The notes below the pieces were generated by a model. The model was not told the DNA's origin and did no database searches. It was given only the letters and a program-made list of their open reading frames with translations. Positions 1 to 9,798 of a stretch of 25,574 nt of DNA are shown in pieces. The number at the start of each line of letters is the position of its first letter. Within the stretch, counting starts at the first letter, position 1. The stretch comes from Ophiothrix spiculata (lineage: Eukaryota > Echinodermata > Ophiuroidea > Amphilepidida > Ophiotrichidae). The position numbers and the translations under genes were made by a program. Location: assembly GCA_000969725.1 (NCBI GenBank), contig JXSR01S027781.1; one strand, written 5' to 3'.

Positions 1-333
1 TAAATTCTTGTCAGTTGATTGTTTTGCCATGTGCATGTAAGATAAATTTTGTGCAAGTAACTTTTTGAAACTACATGCACAGGTGCAAGTAACCTTTTTT
101 CCTAAAATCGAGCACTGAATGTGATTTTATCATCTTGATCTTTTATGTGGTGAGCCTAAACTTGCTTTTGAGTAGAGGCTTTCCTCATATACCTGTTGTT
201 GAAGAAAACAAAAAAAAAATTGTAAATCTTTCATTAAAATTTTATTATAAAAAGTTTTAGTTTACGATTTATCATATGATATGTTTCTGCTTCACTTCAG
301 ACTCAAGTTAACTTAACCTTACCCGAAATATCA

Positions 334-2042
334 AGCTCTGTGTAATCAAACCTGTCGCATAATTGCACATACCCAATATCCCCAAAATGATCATATTTAT
401 CAGATACGACTGTGACACTCCACAAACATTACAAAGGATATTTATAATAAATTTACCTTGAATTAAACACTTCCTGAAGTTGTTAGTCACACAAAAATGA
501 TGTTTGAAGATATGTTTACAAACGGTAACTATGTCAACAAAAAATATATACCGTTTGATTTCTCTGATCTGAACAGTGCGATTTTCATAAATTTAAGTCC
601 ATTTAAAGGTAGTCCCAGAGCTGTGACCATGGACCATCATTAACTTTTATCATTGGGTATTGTAATTTCTGTAGGTCCTAGGTCACAGGAATAATGTGGA
701 GTACTTTGGCCATTTAAGCTTTCTAAGTTTTGACATGAAATATTTGACAAATTAAAAACCTAAAAAAATTCCACTCAGCATAGGCAACATCTTTTAATAG
801 TGTAGAATCATTACAAACCTAATTTAAACCCAAAGATGAAATTTATCATCCAAAATCTTGACGTAAACAAAGTTGAGGTTGTCAAATTCGGAAACCCAAT
901 GTTACAACATACAAGGCAAGTTTAGGCCCAAAAATCACACATTTGGATTCTAAATGTTAACAAACCACCTATCATGAGATGCACAAGACTCTCAAGGAGC
1001 TTACTAATTTAAAAATTTGTGAACAGCTTCAATATTTTGGTTGAAATTGAGGTGTGGACTTAGTCCTCAGAGGGTCTGTACAGACATGCTTAAATGGCAG
1101 TTTTACTACATGGCATTTCCCATGACTTGACACTAAAGTCAAGTCATGGTGCCAGGACTAATTTAAAGGTTTCTTTCATGAATATGGAATAAAACATTTT
1201 TGTTTTTTGAAGCCCCATTTGTATTTTTCAATTTATGCACAAATGTCCGTTATGTGATAGGTACAGTACTACACAGCTTGCCTCAAGCCAAAAACTAAGT
1301 TTTTTGGCTTGTGTTTCTCGAGCAAGGATAACCTAAAATTTGATATATCCGTCGTTTCGGTACTTAATAAGTTGATTTAATATTGATCCCCTCTTAATCA
1401 TTATGAGTCAAATTGATGGTTTTAAACAAGGATTTTAGGCCATTACCATGGTGTTAACTTTATTTTATGGTTATCTCGTAAAAAGGGAAAACAAGTCGAA
1501 GTAATATAGTTACGTTATTTTCATTTTAAATTACATTTTTCATTTCAAATGCGGAAACAGCTCTCTTTATTTCGGCATGTTTCGGTGTCATTCCGTTACC
1601 GAAATTTCTAGTTATTATTTAATTATTTACAACAGTTGCAGTTCAAATTTCATTAGATTTTGAATGCAAAGCAGGTTTAGGTAGCCTTGCTCGAGAAACA
1701 AAAACGAAGTTTTTTGGCTTGAGGCAAACTGTAGTACAGCCTATCACATAACTGCCATTTGTGCATAAATTGAAAAATACAAATGGTACTTGAAAAAACA
1801 GAAATGTTTTATTCCGTATTCGTGAAAGGAACCTTTATGAATTAAATTTATTTAAAACGCTTCTTCAAACATCGTTTTTGTGTGACTAACAACTTCGGGA
1901 AGTGTTTATAATAGGTAAATTTAGTATAAATATCCTTTGTCATGTTTGTTGAGTGTTGCAGTTCGTATTTGATAAATTATATGATCATTTTGGGGGATAT
2001 TGGGTATGTGCACTTATGCGACAGGTTTGATTGCAGAGCTTG
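334..2042. repeat. large interrupted inverted repeat
   Basis: Bases 334-515 are the reverse complement of 1861-2042 (for example CTTCCTGAAGTTGTTAGTCA against TGACTAACAACTTCGGGAAG), with scattered mismatches. Bases 1161-1328 likewise pair with 1684-1843 (AATAAAACATTT and CTCGAGCAAGG against their complements). The right arm is nearly continuous. The left arm is split by about 645 bp (516-1160), so either something was inserted in the left arm or the right arm lost it. The loop is about 355 bp (1329-1683). No transposase was recognised. It is most likely a foldback-type or MITE-derived element sitting in the U2AF1 intron. Exact ends and target duplications are not resolved. Confidence 0.75.
1121..1148. 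repeat. perfect 11-bp stem hairpin
   Basis: CATGACTTGAC is followed by a 6-base loop and GTCAAGTCATG. It lies near the right edge of the 645-bp segment that interrupts the left arm of the large palindrome. Its function is unknown; it may be a transposon subterminal structure. Confidence 0.7.
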
Positions 2043-2992
2043 CTTCTGGCAGTGGTACCAGTGGTGCCAAAAATTTCAGGTAAAGGTAGCCCTAACCTAT
2101 AGTGCAAAGTTTATTCCTGAATTTTATTTGGTTCATTAATTATAATTAATTAATTAGCGGCATTCTGTTACTTTTTGACGGTTATGGAATGACGGTGAAA
2201 TGAAGAAACAATCCAATTTCTGCACAGTGGCAATGGTACATGTCCAAAAATTGGTCATGTTCTTAGTTTTAAGTATATACCAAAAAGTAAACAAGCTTGG
2301 GATTTTTTCAACCTGAACTGCTGTAAAGTGCATTTATTCGTTATTTTGGCATTTTCTGTGTAAAACTGCAAAATTTTTGAAGGTTTTACAAATAAAATGG
2401 AATTTAAAGCCCTTAAACACCATCAGAATAGAGTTTTTCAACTGATTAATTAAACTACATGAGCTGGAAACATTTTCAGGAGATCCTAAAACGAATTATT
2501 TTAGAAAATACGAAAAATAGCCCCCAAAATATGAGCCAATGTATGTATTTTGCAGATATGTAAACCTTTCAAAAGGGACACTTACGATATTATTACTCTA
2601 TATGCGCTGAATTCATAACTTTATGAAGAAAATGACATTGACATGGTTTGAAAAGGTTTTAGAAAGGGTCAAATATTCATTTTAATGCTCTACTTTGCCT
2701 CTTAGCATTATTTATGCCAGTTTCATTTCATCGCATAATTTCGTCAACTTTTTGTCATGCCGTTACCAAATCTGAATTGATTCAACGAGGTATACCCAAA
2801 GACGAAAACAATATATTTTCAATTTGAATCTTTCACATTGTAACTAACTATAACTGCAGGCATAACATTGAACATATTTTTAATCATATTGCCCTCAAAA
2901 ATTCACAGAGCTCAAGTAAAATGTATGTTAGGCACAAAATATATCTGTGTTTTCGTGAAAAACATTAAAATTACAAATAAGATAACTATAGT

Positions 2993-3211
2993 CAGGGTTG
3001 TCACTAGCCAAAATTTAGTGCCGGCTAAATTTGACAAGAATTTCAATCAAAGTAATGAATCAAGTTGCTATAATGGCATTTTATGGCTGTTTTGAGGTCA
3101 ATTTGGCATTCTAGTGCTGGTCGGCAAGGCCTAAAACCCCATTGAGTGCTGGTTAATTTGGCTAAGTGCTGGTCCTGCCGACCGGCACCGACCAGCGTAG
3201 TGACAACCCTG
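2993..3211. mobile_element. hAT-type MITE with 8-bp TSD
   Basis: This 219-bp element begins CAGGGTTGTCACTA and ends TAGTGACAACCCTG, a 14-bp perfect terminal inverted repeat. It is flanked on both sides by ACTATAGT (2985-2992 and 3212-3219), the 8-bp target duplication expected for hAT transposons. ACTATAGT is itself a palindrome, so it could instead be an outer part of the inverted repeat. The interior repeats GTGCTGG/GTGCCGG words and has no coding potential, so the element is non-autonomous. Confidence 0.85.
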
Positions 3212-3274
3212 ACTATAGTTAGGAAGAAAATGTAGAACTTTAACTTTAATTTTCATCTTGTAGGAGGCATTCTT

Positions 3275-3719
3275 CTCTAGGAACGTTTTTTTTTATTTTT
3301 TCCAAGTTAGGTCCTGTAACTTGAGTTATGTTCAATAATGTTGTAAAATTTTACCCAAAAATATTATAATAATAACTTTTTTGATAGTTTATTCAATATT
3401 TTTAGAACCAAACATTTATTTGGAAAAACAAAAAAATGCATTCCTAGACCAAATGGTCCAGATTAGGAACTTAGTATGAAACAAATTTTCCAGAATGGGT
3501 TTTTTAGTTATCTTGTTTGAGAAATTTGCAGTCAAAATTTTGTATAATAACGAATTACTCGAAAAGTATATTCTGTTGAGACAATCCGATATCAAAATCA
3601 TATTCTTCATTAAATTTCCTTTCAGAAAATGTATACTTTTATATAATTTTACCAAATATTAACACAAATTACAAGCAAAAATTTAACTCTGAAAGCAAGG
3701 AGGTTGACTGTGCCCTTAA
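3275..3719 (-). repeat. TCTAGGAACG-family repeat with GGGCACAGT end
   Basis: The right end reads GACTGTGCCC followed by TTAA (to about 3719). It matches the terminal repeat of the element at 23101-23430, and AATGTATACTTTTATAT near 3626 matches the interior of that element in reverse. TCTAGGAACG near 3278 and its inverted counterpart near 3445 make a short foldback. The copy is degraded and its left boundary uncertain. TTAA beside the end would fit a piggyBac-like target site, but this is inference. Confidence 0.5.
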
Positions 3720-3739
3720 ATCTGAGCACAGGCTAAATG

Positions 3740-3895
3740 CAGCTGCAGATCCAGGGGGTGAGCGGAAGGGGCGTGCGCCCCCTGTAAAATTGGCAAAATC
3801 CTACAAAATCAGCCTAATTTGGTCAATTTTTTGTTATAAAAGCTGAAAAACACACCCTTCGCCCCCCGTAAAATTAAGATCTAGATCCGCGACTG
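3740..3895. mobile_element. short CAG/CTG-ended MITE, 5-bp TSD
   Basis: This 156-bp element starts CAGCTGCAGATCCAGGGGG and ends with the inverse of CAGTCGCGGATCTAG. It is flanked by AAATG on both sides (3735-3739, 3896-3900). Inside are GC-rich blocks (GGGGCGTGCGCCCCC) and two similar CCCCCNGTAAAATT segments facing the same way. The termini resemble the element at 25239-25457. It is non-coding and likely hAT-related with a 5-bp target duplication. It ends about 100 bp before the acceptor of the first U2AF1 exon in the window. Confidence 0.7.
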
Positions 3896-3997
3896 AAATG
3901 CATGTCTACAGAAGATGACTTTGTCTGTGTGTTAATTTCGCATAAATGGGAATTTGTTTATAATATTAACCACCCCTGCTTTATTTGTTTTCCCCAG

Positions 3998-4152
3998 AGT
4001 CAACTGTTCTTTCTACTTCAAAATTGGAGCATGTCGTCATGGAGATCGGTGCTCTCGTCTTCACAACAAACCTACGTTCAGCCAGACCATAGTACTATGT
4101 AACATTTACCAGAATCCACAGAACAGTGCACAGAGTGCTGATGGCTCACACA
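3998..4152 (+). CDS. U2AF1: U2AF1 exon: zinc finger 1 (fused exons 2+3)
   Basis: This exon codes for the start of the small U2AF subunit, which recognises the AG of 3' splice sites with U2AF2 in the nucleus. It begins with the last base of a codon (phase 2), then [18 protein letters not shown] and on to SQSADGSH. The first CCCH zinc finger is C-x8-C-x5-C-x3-H, including the Ser that corresponds to human S34, the myeloid mutation hotspot. The acceptor is CCCCAG/A and the donor A/GTAAGT (phase 1). The length, 155 nt, equals my recollection of vertebrate exon 2 (88 nt) plus exon 3 (67 nt), so the intron between them is absent here and the mutually exclusive Ab/3 exon choice of vertebrates cannot operate at this site. 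Confidence 0.95.
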
Positions 4153-4859
4153 GTAAGTTTGCATTTCTTTTTAAATAATAACATTAACAGAATCTTTGAA
4201 AACTTTTTATCTTTTTAAACGATTTTGCACTCAAAAGTTTTTTGACACCCATCAATTAAAGGTGTATGTTCCAATCACATTCTCATCCCCAGGGCTCAAT
4301 CGGAAGTATTGCATTTTTTGATGTCAAATAAAAGCCCATATTTTTCTGATTGTTAATCCAAAAATTCACCTCCAAATTCCAAATAGTTTTTGAGATATAG
4401 CAAAAAGTGTAAAGTTAATTGGTATACCTATTTTCCATTTCTTATGTATTTTCATAACAGCCTCATCCCCAGGGTTGCTTACTTTGTTTTGCCATGGAAA
4501 AGTAAACGAGAAGCAAATTGAAAGTGAAACCTCACAAAATGCTTTTCATAGGCTATGGTCAATCAGTTAAAATTGTATACACTTCTTAAAATAGGAATCT
4601 GTTTAAGTTTTAAATACCATATTTGAAATATTCTACAACTTTAAAGAATCTTTCTAAAATCTTTTTAAGTGGGATCTTTTTCTGAGAGTGGAGTGGACTC
4701 TATCCAATATTCAGTTCCTGCTTTACTAAAAACTACCCTGACTTAAACCAACTGGGGAAATGGTAATGCCCCTGCAAGACATACATATTGTATATTTATT
4801 CCAGCATACTGATATTGTGTATTTCAATTTGCATTTATTCTTTTTGTCTTTTACCCTAG
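4153..4859 (+). other. U2AF1: U2AF1 intron (707 nt)
   Basis: It is bounded by GTAAGT and TTTTACCCTAG. It contains a 13-bp direct repeat CTCATCCCCAGGG at 4282-4294 and 4462-4474. Each copy looks like a weak 3' splice site (CCCCAG/GG), but no coding sequence follows. Nothing else was recognised. Confidence 0.85.
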
Positions 4860-5011
4860 TACCCAACATCAGTGATGTGGAAATGCAGGAGCATTTTGAT
4901 GACTTTTTTGCCGAGGTGTTCACAGAACTTGAGGAGAAATATGGGGAGATTGAAGAGATGAATATTTGTGATAACTTAGGGGATCATCTTGTTGGCAATG
5001 TCTATATCAAG
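4860..5011 (+). CDS. U2AF1: U2AF1 exon: first half of UHM domain
   Basis: This exon codes for the N-terminal half of the U2AF homology motif, the RRM-like domain that binds the U2AF2 linker rather than RNA. After one split codon it reads PNISDVEMQEHFDDFF, then EEKYGEIEEMNICDNLGDHL and GNVYIK, close to vertebrate U2AF1. The junction with the previous exon gives SADGSH-I-PNISDVE, one residue longer than the human SADGLRCAVSDVE. Length is 152 nt, starting in phase 1 and ending in phase 0 at AAG/GTAAGC. The last ~50 nt and the donor are repeated twice just downstream (see the repeat entry), so this exon has three possible 5' ends for the next intron. Only the first leaves the reading frame open. 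Confidence 0.95.
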
Positions 5012-5165
5012 GTAAGCTTCCTGTTTTGGGAGGTGCATATTTGTGATAACCTAGGGAATCATCTTCTGGTCAATGTCTGAATCAAAGTAAGCCTTTTGTT
5101 TTGGGAGAATTTTTTGTGATAACCTAGGGATCATCTTGTTGGTAATGTCTATATCAAGGTAAGGC
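4962..5165 (+). repeat. U2AF1: tandem triplication of exon end and 5' splice site
   Basis: Three copies of a roughly 75-bp unit start near 4962, 5037 and 5110. Each carries TTGTGATAAC (4966, 5041, 5114), an AATGTCT-type segment and a GTAAG donor (GT at 5012, 5087 and 5159). Copy 1 is the true exon end coding for ICDNLGDHLVGNVYIK. Copy 2 stays in frame but has TGA at 5078-5080 where copy 1 has Tyr-Ile codons. Copy 3 has lost one G in the GGGG run and is otherwise closer to copy 1 than copy 2 is. The spacer after donors 1 and 2 (TGTTTTGGGAG) is also repeated, so the duplicated unit spans exon and intron. Confidence 0.9.
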
Positions 5166-5351
5166 CGAGGTAAAATAAATTTGAATTTCCTGTTACCCTA
5201 CCGTTTCAGAAAAAGTCTCCAAAATAAACTGTGAATCATGGAACCTATCGTCAGGAATGGAATGAAATGCATTTTGCAACCTCTTCCTACAGGATTATAC
5301 TTGATATTAGAAGGACAGACCTTTTATCAAATTTCATCAGATACTCCATGG

Positions 5352-5556
5352 CAAGCCTAGAAATTCGGCGAGAATCAATTCTTGCAGAGATTCTCCCCCA
5401 AAGGATTTTGCAAGAATCCAAATAGATTCTCGTAAAATGAGGCAAACACATTGTGTATGAATGTAAAGAGTCCAAAGATTCTTGCAAAGATTCTCCTCAG
5501 TAGATTTGCGAGAATCCAATAAGATTCTCGCAGCAATGAACGAATTTCTAGCCCTG
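5352..5556. mobile_element. GATTCTCG-rich MITE, 5-bp TSD
   Basis: This 205-bp element begins CAAGCCTAGAAATTCG and ends with the inverse, CGAATTTCTAGCCCTG. It is flanked by CATGG at 5347-5351 and 5557-5561. The interior carries many GAGAATC/GATTCTC words in both orientations, the kind of subterminal motif array that transposases bind. It shares TIR (TAGAAATT) and motif style with the larger element at 5747-6681 and is non-coding. Confidence 0.75.
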
Positions 5557-5746
5557 CATGGCCAGCACGGAATCTCTTGTCCACTGTGTGACAAAGCGAC
5601 AGCTGAGCTTTCTTGGTCATGTTCTATGCCCCCAAGAACCATTAAAAGACACAAGCTCTACATAGTACCTTATGAGTTAGGGAGACCTGACCATTCGCAT
5701 ACTTCATACCTATCTTCTATCAATCAAGTCCTAGCATATGATGATG

Positions 5747-6681
5747 CAGGGGTAGAAATTCGACGCGAATCTGCGAATCGATTCGCGTAAAGATTCTCGC
5801 AAATTCATGGCAGCTCGCAAATTCATGGCAGCGCGAATCATCTGATTCGCGCAAATGTAAGTTTTAAAATGCTCCGTACCGCGAAATCATGAATTATTCT
5901 TGGTCTTCATTTTAATATATTGCCATGAACTATCAGCATTCATAAATATAAAGTAGTGTCAATGTACCACGTGATCATATCTGAGCAATAGAAACACTCC
6001 AATTCATGATTTAGTACCATAATGATGATGTCATATTAATTAATATTCATGAACCCACGATATAGCATGGATATAGCTAGCGTGATTGCCGGCGACAGAT
6101 GAAAGTTTCTGAAGATTCTACTCTAAAAAACGTAACAAATGTAATCATCAATCAATGTTTTATTGCATATAACAATAGAAAATGGTATTTAGCATATATA
6201 ATAGTGCTTCTGGATTGTGACTAGAGTCTAATCTTTACATTAAACTTCTTAACAAAGCAGTGGCTGAGAGAGTGCAAAATTATGCAACCATGATGAATTG
6301 AAAATTATACCAAAACGAACTACAAACAGCAGTTAATACTTTTCACCAATAAACTTGAATGAAGTATCACCTGATAAAATTAATAAGCTCAGCCTTAAAT
6401 ATGGCTCATTGTACGTGGGTTTTGTTTTTGTTATTTTGTTTCAAAAATCATGAAAACAACATGGTCAAACATACTGATAATGACACTAGCCTGACTAGGC
6501 CTACAATTTGCTTTAGGTTTCCTTTGTTTATGTGCATTATCTACATTATCAAATTTGATTCATCTAAAATAATTTGCGAGAATCAACTTATACGCACTTT
6601 GCGTGAATCATGATTCGCGCAACATCCAACCTGCGTGAATCAAGTTTGATTCACGCACACGAACACAAATTTCTACCCCTG
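5747..6681. mobile_element. 935-bp GATTCGCG-rich non-autonomous transposon
   Basis: The termini are CAGGGGTAGAAATT and its inverse AATTTCTACCCCTG. The flanks are ATGATGATG (5738-5746) and ATGATGATT (6682-6690), so a target duplication of 6 to 9 bp is present but its exact length is hidden by the trinucleotide repeat. Both ends carry clusters of GATTCGCG/GCGAATC words (about 5760-5856 and 6572-6655). The middle (about 5870-6570) is AT-rich with no transposase recognised. CAG...CTG ends suggest a hAT relative. Confidence 0.75.
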
Positions 6682-6820
6682 ATGATGATTGAGTTATCTG
6701 CTAACCAAAGTGCTACAATTGTACAAGATTAAAGTGCTTGGACAAATCGTGTAATCCTCTGCAGTCAATTGATGATGTCGTTGTTTACCTTTTGTTTATT
6801 ATGTGGGGTTTTTTTTCCAG

Positions 6821-6954
6821 TTTCGATATGAGGAAGATGCAGAGAAAGCTGTAAACGCTCTCAACAATCGTTGGTTTAATGGGCAGCCAATTCGAGCTGA
6901 GCTGTCTCCTGTCACAGACTTCAGAGAAGCTTGCTGCAGGCAATATGAAATGGG
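6821..6954 (+). CDS. U2AF1: U2AF1 exon: second half of UHM, start of zinc finger 2
   Basis: It codes FRYEEDAEKAVNALNNRWF and on to NGQPIRAELSPVTDFREA, CCRQYEMG. NNRWFNGQPI contains the R-x-F signature of UHM domains, which grips a tryptophan in the partner protein. The last residues begin the second CCCH zinc finger and keep the Arg-Gln pair that corresponds to human R156/Q157. Acceptor TTTTCCAG/TTT is phase 0 and donor ATGGG/GTGAGT is phase 2 (134 nt). Compared with human, substitutions are conservative (FRYEED for FRREED, VNAL for VIDL). Confidence 0.95.
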
Positions 6955-7080
6955 GTGAGTTAATTTGTGATCATGTAAGTGCCCGGCAATCTGTGTTAAG
7001 CTCTCTCTTGTCACAAACTTGCAGCTTTCTGCAGACATACAGTACCTAATTTCAATCTAAATCTTTCCTGACTACACTTA

Positions 7081-8849
7081 CACTCCCGGTCAAAAGTGTT
7101 TGCATACAAAACCTTTAACCAGCCATATCTCGAGAACCATTCATCATTTGTGTCATATTTTTTCGGATTTATATTTTACATACAGGGTGTCCCAATAAAA
7201 ATGCATCACTTTTGTTTTTGATCATATCTCAGGAACCGATAGATAAAAATGAAAACTTTTTTCATAATACCAATTAGTATAGTTTAGTCTTTCATCAGGC
7301 GAATTTTGAGCAAAATCCGTCTAGCCGTTGTTGAGAAAACTAGAATGTTGTAAGAAGACTCAATTTTACTCAATTCCAATGGGGTTTACCACAGTATCTA
7401 ATGTTTATCATGTTAACAATACACATCTTTGGTTATTATTGATCAATTTGTTTTAAACTTGCAAAGCAGACTCTAAAAGATCACAAGATATGGCAAAGAC
7501 ACTAAAACCTGATTTTGATATCTTTTCAGCACTGAAAGTGGTACCGTAATTCAATGTGTAGGTTTATCTGTTTTGCAGCGTTAAGTAAAAAGAAGGGAAA
7601 AAATGAGTTCATGGTTTCTCAAGAAAACTTAACAAGGCAGAGATTTCCTTCAATGGATAGTCTATTTCAGAAATATCTTGTATCTTCTAACTTTTGAGCT
7701 TCTTTTTTATATAAAAAAAAGAAAATCTTAATGACTGTTTCTACCTCTACAAGTGTTACAAATAAACATTGGCAACCTAATTATTCAAATCAAAATAACA
7801 AAGCAGTAATTCACTTCCTCGTGAAAAGTGGAATGTCTGTTAGTCCATGATAACTCACGTTATATAATTTTGGTACAGTTTTAAGTAAATTTCTAGCAAC
7901 TCTGCCTTTCACATGCCCACAATCAGTGTCCAGGCACCTTTGTTTTTATCATCATGTTTCTGGTCCAATGCAACGTTCTAAATCCCGGACGATTATTAAA
8001 GGATGTGATCAGACAAGCTATCAAGTTTTAAACAGGTTTAATTTATTCAAATCTTAAATTTTCTGTTGTTGTTCCTATTGTTGTCGTTGTTGTTGTTTTG
8101 TAGTTGCTTTCCTAAAAAGGTGTTTATCCATGAATGAAATGAGTTTTCCATTTAGAGCAGATCTACTACTGTGGTAACATGGTCATGTCAGATCGATGAT
8201 AGTTGTAAATATGAGTTACTGTGGTAAACTCCATTGGAACGGGGAAAAACTGGGTCTTCTTACAAAATTCTAGTTTTCTCAAGAACGGCTCAATGGATTT
8301 TGCTCAAAATTTACCTGATGAAAGACAAAACTATACTAATTGGTATTATGAAAAAAGTTTTCATTTTTATTTATCGGTTCCTGAGATATGATCAAAAACA
8401 AAAGTGATGCATTTTTATTGGGACACCCTGTATAGATCTAAAGAACTCAACAGGAATTGCATTTACCGCATTTGAAAATATGGTGTTCTAAACGTACTGT
8501 ATACTTCCGCACATTCAAACACAGAGCTTAAATACATAACTGCACATTTGTTGGAAAACTTATGACCTGAAAATGTTCTTTATGGTTACATGGTGATAAC
8601 AAGCACTGAACTAATAAACAACATAGGTACATTGCAAAAAGTGTGTATGGTGTATTTGTATTTGGTCCAGGAAATCGGTCATTTTTATAGTTATGGTAGA
8701 TCGTATATCAGAGGAAACATAGATTATTTATATTGGATACATTAGACACCTATAAAAACCATAATCATTTTCAGAGTCTTGGTCTTTTGATACAACAATT
8801 ACGTTTTTACCAGTATTTAAGCATGCGCAAACACTTTTGACCGGGAGTG
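7081..8849. mobile_element. Tc1/mariner-type MITE (outer element)
   Basis: The terminal inverted repeat starts CACTCCCGGTCAAAAGTG and is 23 bp long and perfect (7081-7103 and 8827-8849). It is flanked by TA on both sides (7079-7080, 8850-8851). The GGTCAAAAGT core is typical of Tc1-like termini. Without the inserted inner element (7183-8430) it is only about 520 bp, with no transposase, so it is a non-autonomous copy that was later used as a landing site. Confidence 0.88.
7183..8430. mobile_element. nested TA-flanked element with 214-bp TIRs
   Basis: It starts CAGGGTGTCCCAATAAAAA and is flanked by TA (7181-7182 and 8431-8432). The inverted repeats are long: 7183-7396 against 8217-8430, 214 bp each, roughly 90% identical by eye. 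The 820-bp interior has no recognisable transposase and contains a short GTT/TTG-rich run near 8065-8100. CAGGGTGTCCC ends with TA targets fit Tc1/mariner-like elements. Its position inside 7081-8849 gives a clear order of insertion. Confidence 0.88.
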
Positions 8850-9768
8850 TAGTAAGTACAAACCAAGCAGCTAATTAATGAACATAAACAAACATAATCA
8901 TTCTTATAATAAATTAGTCTGTATGTCTTGCAAATGATTTACACTTGGTATATGTTCAATAATAACCACCAAATATGGTAAACATTTTGATCTAAACTTA
9001 AGAAGTCAAAAACAAGAATATCATTTTGCATGTTTATAAGTATATACAGATTCGGAGGAGTGTGGCCATGGCAACAATTACTGGATGCCGGTTATAATCG
9101 TAACTTATCCCAGGCTGATCCCTGATATACGCCCTGCACCCCCTGTCGTGCAAAACTGTTTGAATTTCTCAAAGGTTTTTGGCTTGCACCAATTTGACCA
9201 ATTGTGACAAAGCTAGAGAGGTGTTTGTGCCAAAATCATGTGCTAGAGCTGAAAATTTTAGAAGCAAGAGAAAATTTTATCTCTTTTCACAGAATTTCAG
9301 AAACCTGTTGCACCATTTTTTTTCCGACTCTTGCCATACCAGGAACACAGGTCACAAACATTATATTACTAATCCAGAAAAATATGATAAAATCAATTAA
9401 CAATGGGGTTCACACATGTCTTTGTAATTACAATTATGTTTATTACTGTAAGAACACTTTTGTTAATTTTTTGAGGAAAGGCAAAAAAATGCAAGAAGAA
9501 TGTATCCTCTATTTGTGTTTAGAAATTCAAAGTACCAAAATCCATAGTGTCTAAAAAAGAGCCTTATAGTGCCTAAAAAAGTGGTAAATTGAGTACCAAA
9601 ATGAGTGCCAGTTCTAAAACAAGTGCTTTTTACATTACAGTGTATATGTCAGGAAGATGATTAAGTTTTGTTTGTAAAACATTGCTTATACAAAAAAGAA
9701 TATTGCTTTTTCTTACACAAGTGAGTTTGTCAGTTTCATAACTGGGTAAGTTTAAATGATTTTGAATG

Positions 9769-9798
9769 TTTTTTTTTTCTCTCTCTCTCTCTCTACAG
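9769..9798 (+). promoter_or_regulatory. U2AF1: 3' splice site with T-run plus (CT)n tract
   Basis: A run of about ten T, then an uninterrupted CT dinucleotide repeat, then ACAG directly before the last exon. It is the ideal binding sequence for the U2AF2/U2AF1 dimer and is made from a microsatellite, so its length probably varies between individuals. Confidence 0.85.

Larger units (their letters stand above)
1..3997 (+). other. U2AF1: U2AF1 first intron (3' part)
   Basis: This stretch lies immediately upstream of the first U2AF1 exon in the window and ends in a pyrimidine-rich acceptor (TTTGTTTTCCCCAG, AG at 3996-3997). The expected first coding exon (start codon plus about 14 codons, ending two bases into a codon) was looked for and not seen, so it is inferred to be upstream of base 1. 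The intron holds the interrupted palindrome at 334-2042, a hAT-type MITE at 2993-3211, a TCTAGGAACG-family repeat around 3275-3719, and a short CAG/CTG element at 3740-3895. In 2043-2992 I see only AT-rich sequence with no gene or clear repeat boundary. Confidence 0.7.
5012..6820 (+). other. U2AF1: U2AF1 intron (1809 nt)
   Basis: It runs from AAG/GTAAGC to a strong acceptor (GGGGTTTTTTTTCCAG). It contains the two decoy exon-end copies (5037-5165) and two related GATTCTCG/GATTCGCG-rich MITEs (5352-5556 and 5747-6681). 5166-5351 and 5557-5746 have no recognised features. Open frames that run through this intron have no recognisable domain and are judged accidental. Confidence 0.85.
6955..9798 (+). 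other. U2AF1: U2AF1 last intron (2844 nt)
   Basis: It begins GTGAGT and ends in an unusually strong tract, a T run followed by a CT repeat and ACAG. More than half of the intron is two nested inverted-repeat transposons (7081-8849). 8850-9768 is AT-rich with no gene; 9530-9620 contains repeated GTACCAAAA/GTGCCTAAAAAA words of low complexity. Confidence 0.85.

Noticed and set aside
5482-5790. 102-codon open frame with a CPLCDK-like zinc-finger look
   Set aside because: It spans the end of one MITE, unique intron DNA and the start of another, and lies inside a U2AF1 intron; the cysteines do not form a recognised finger.
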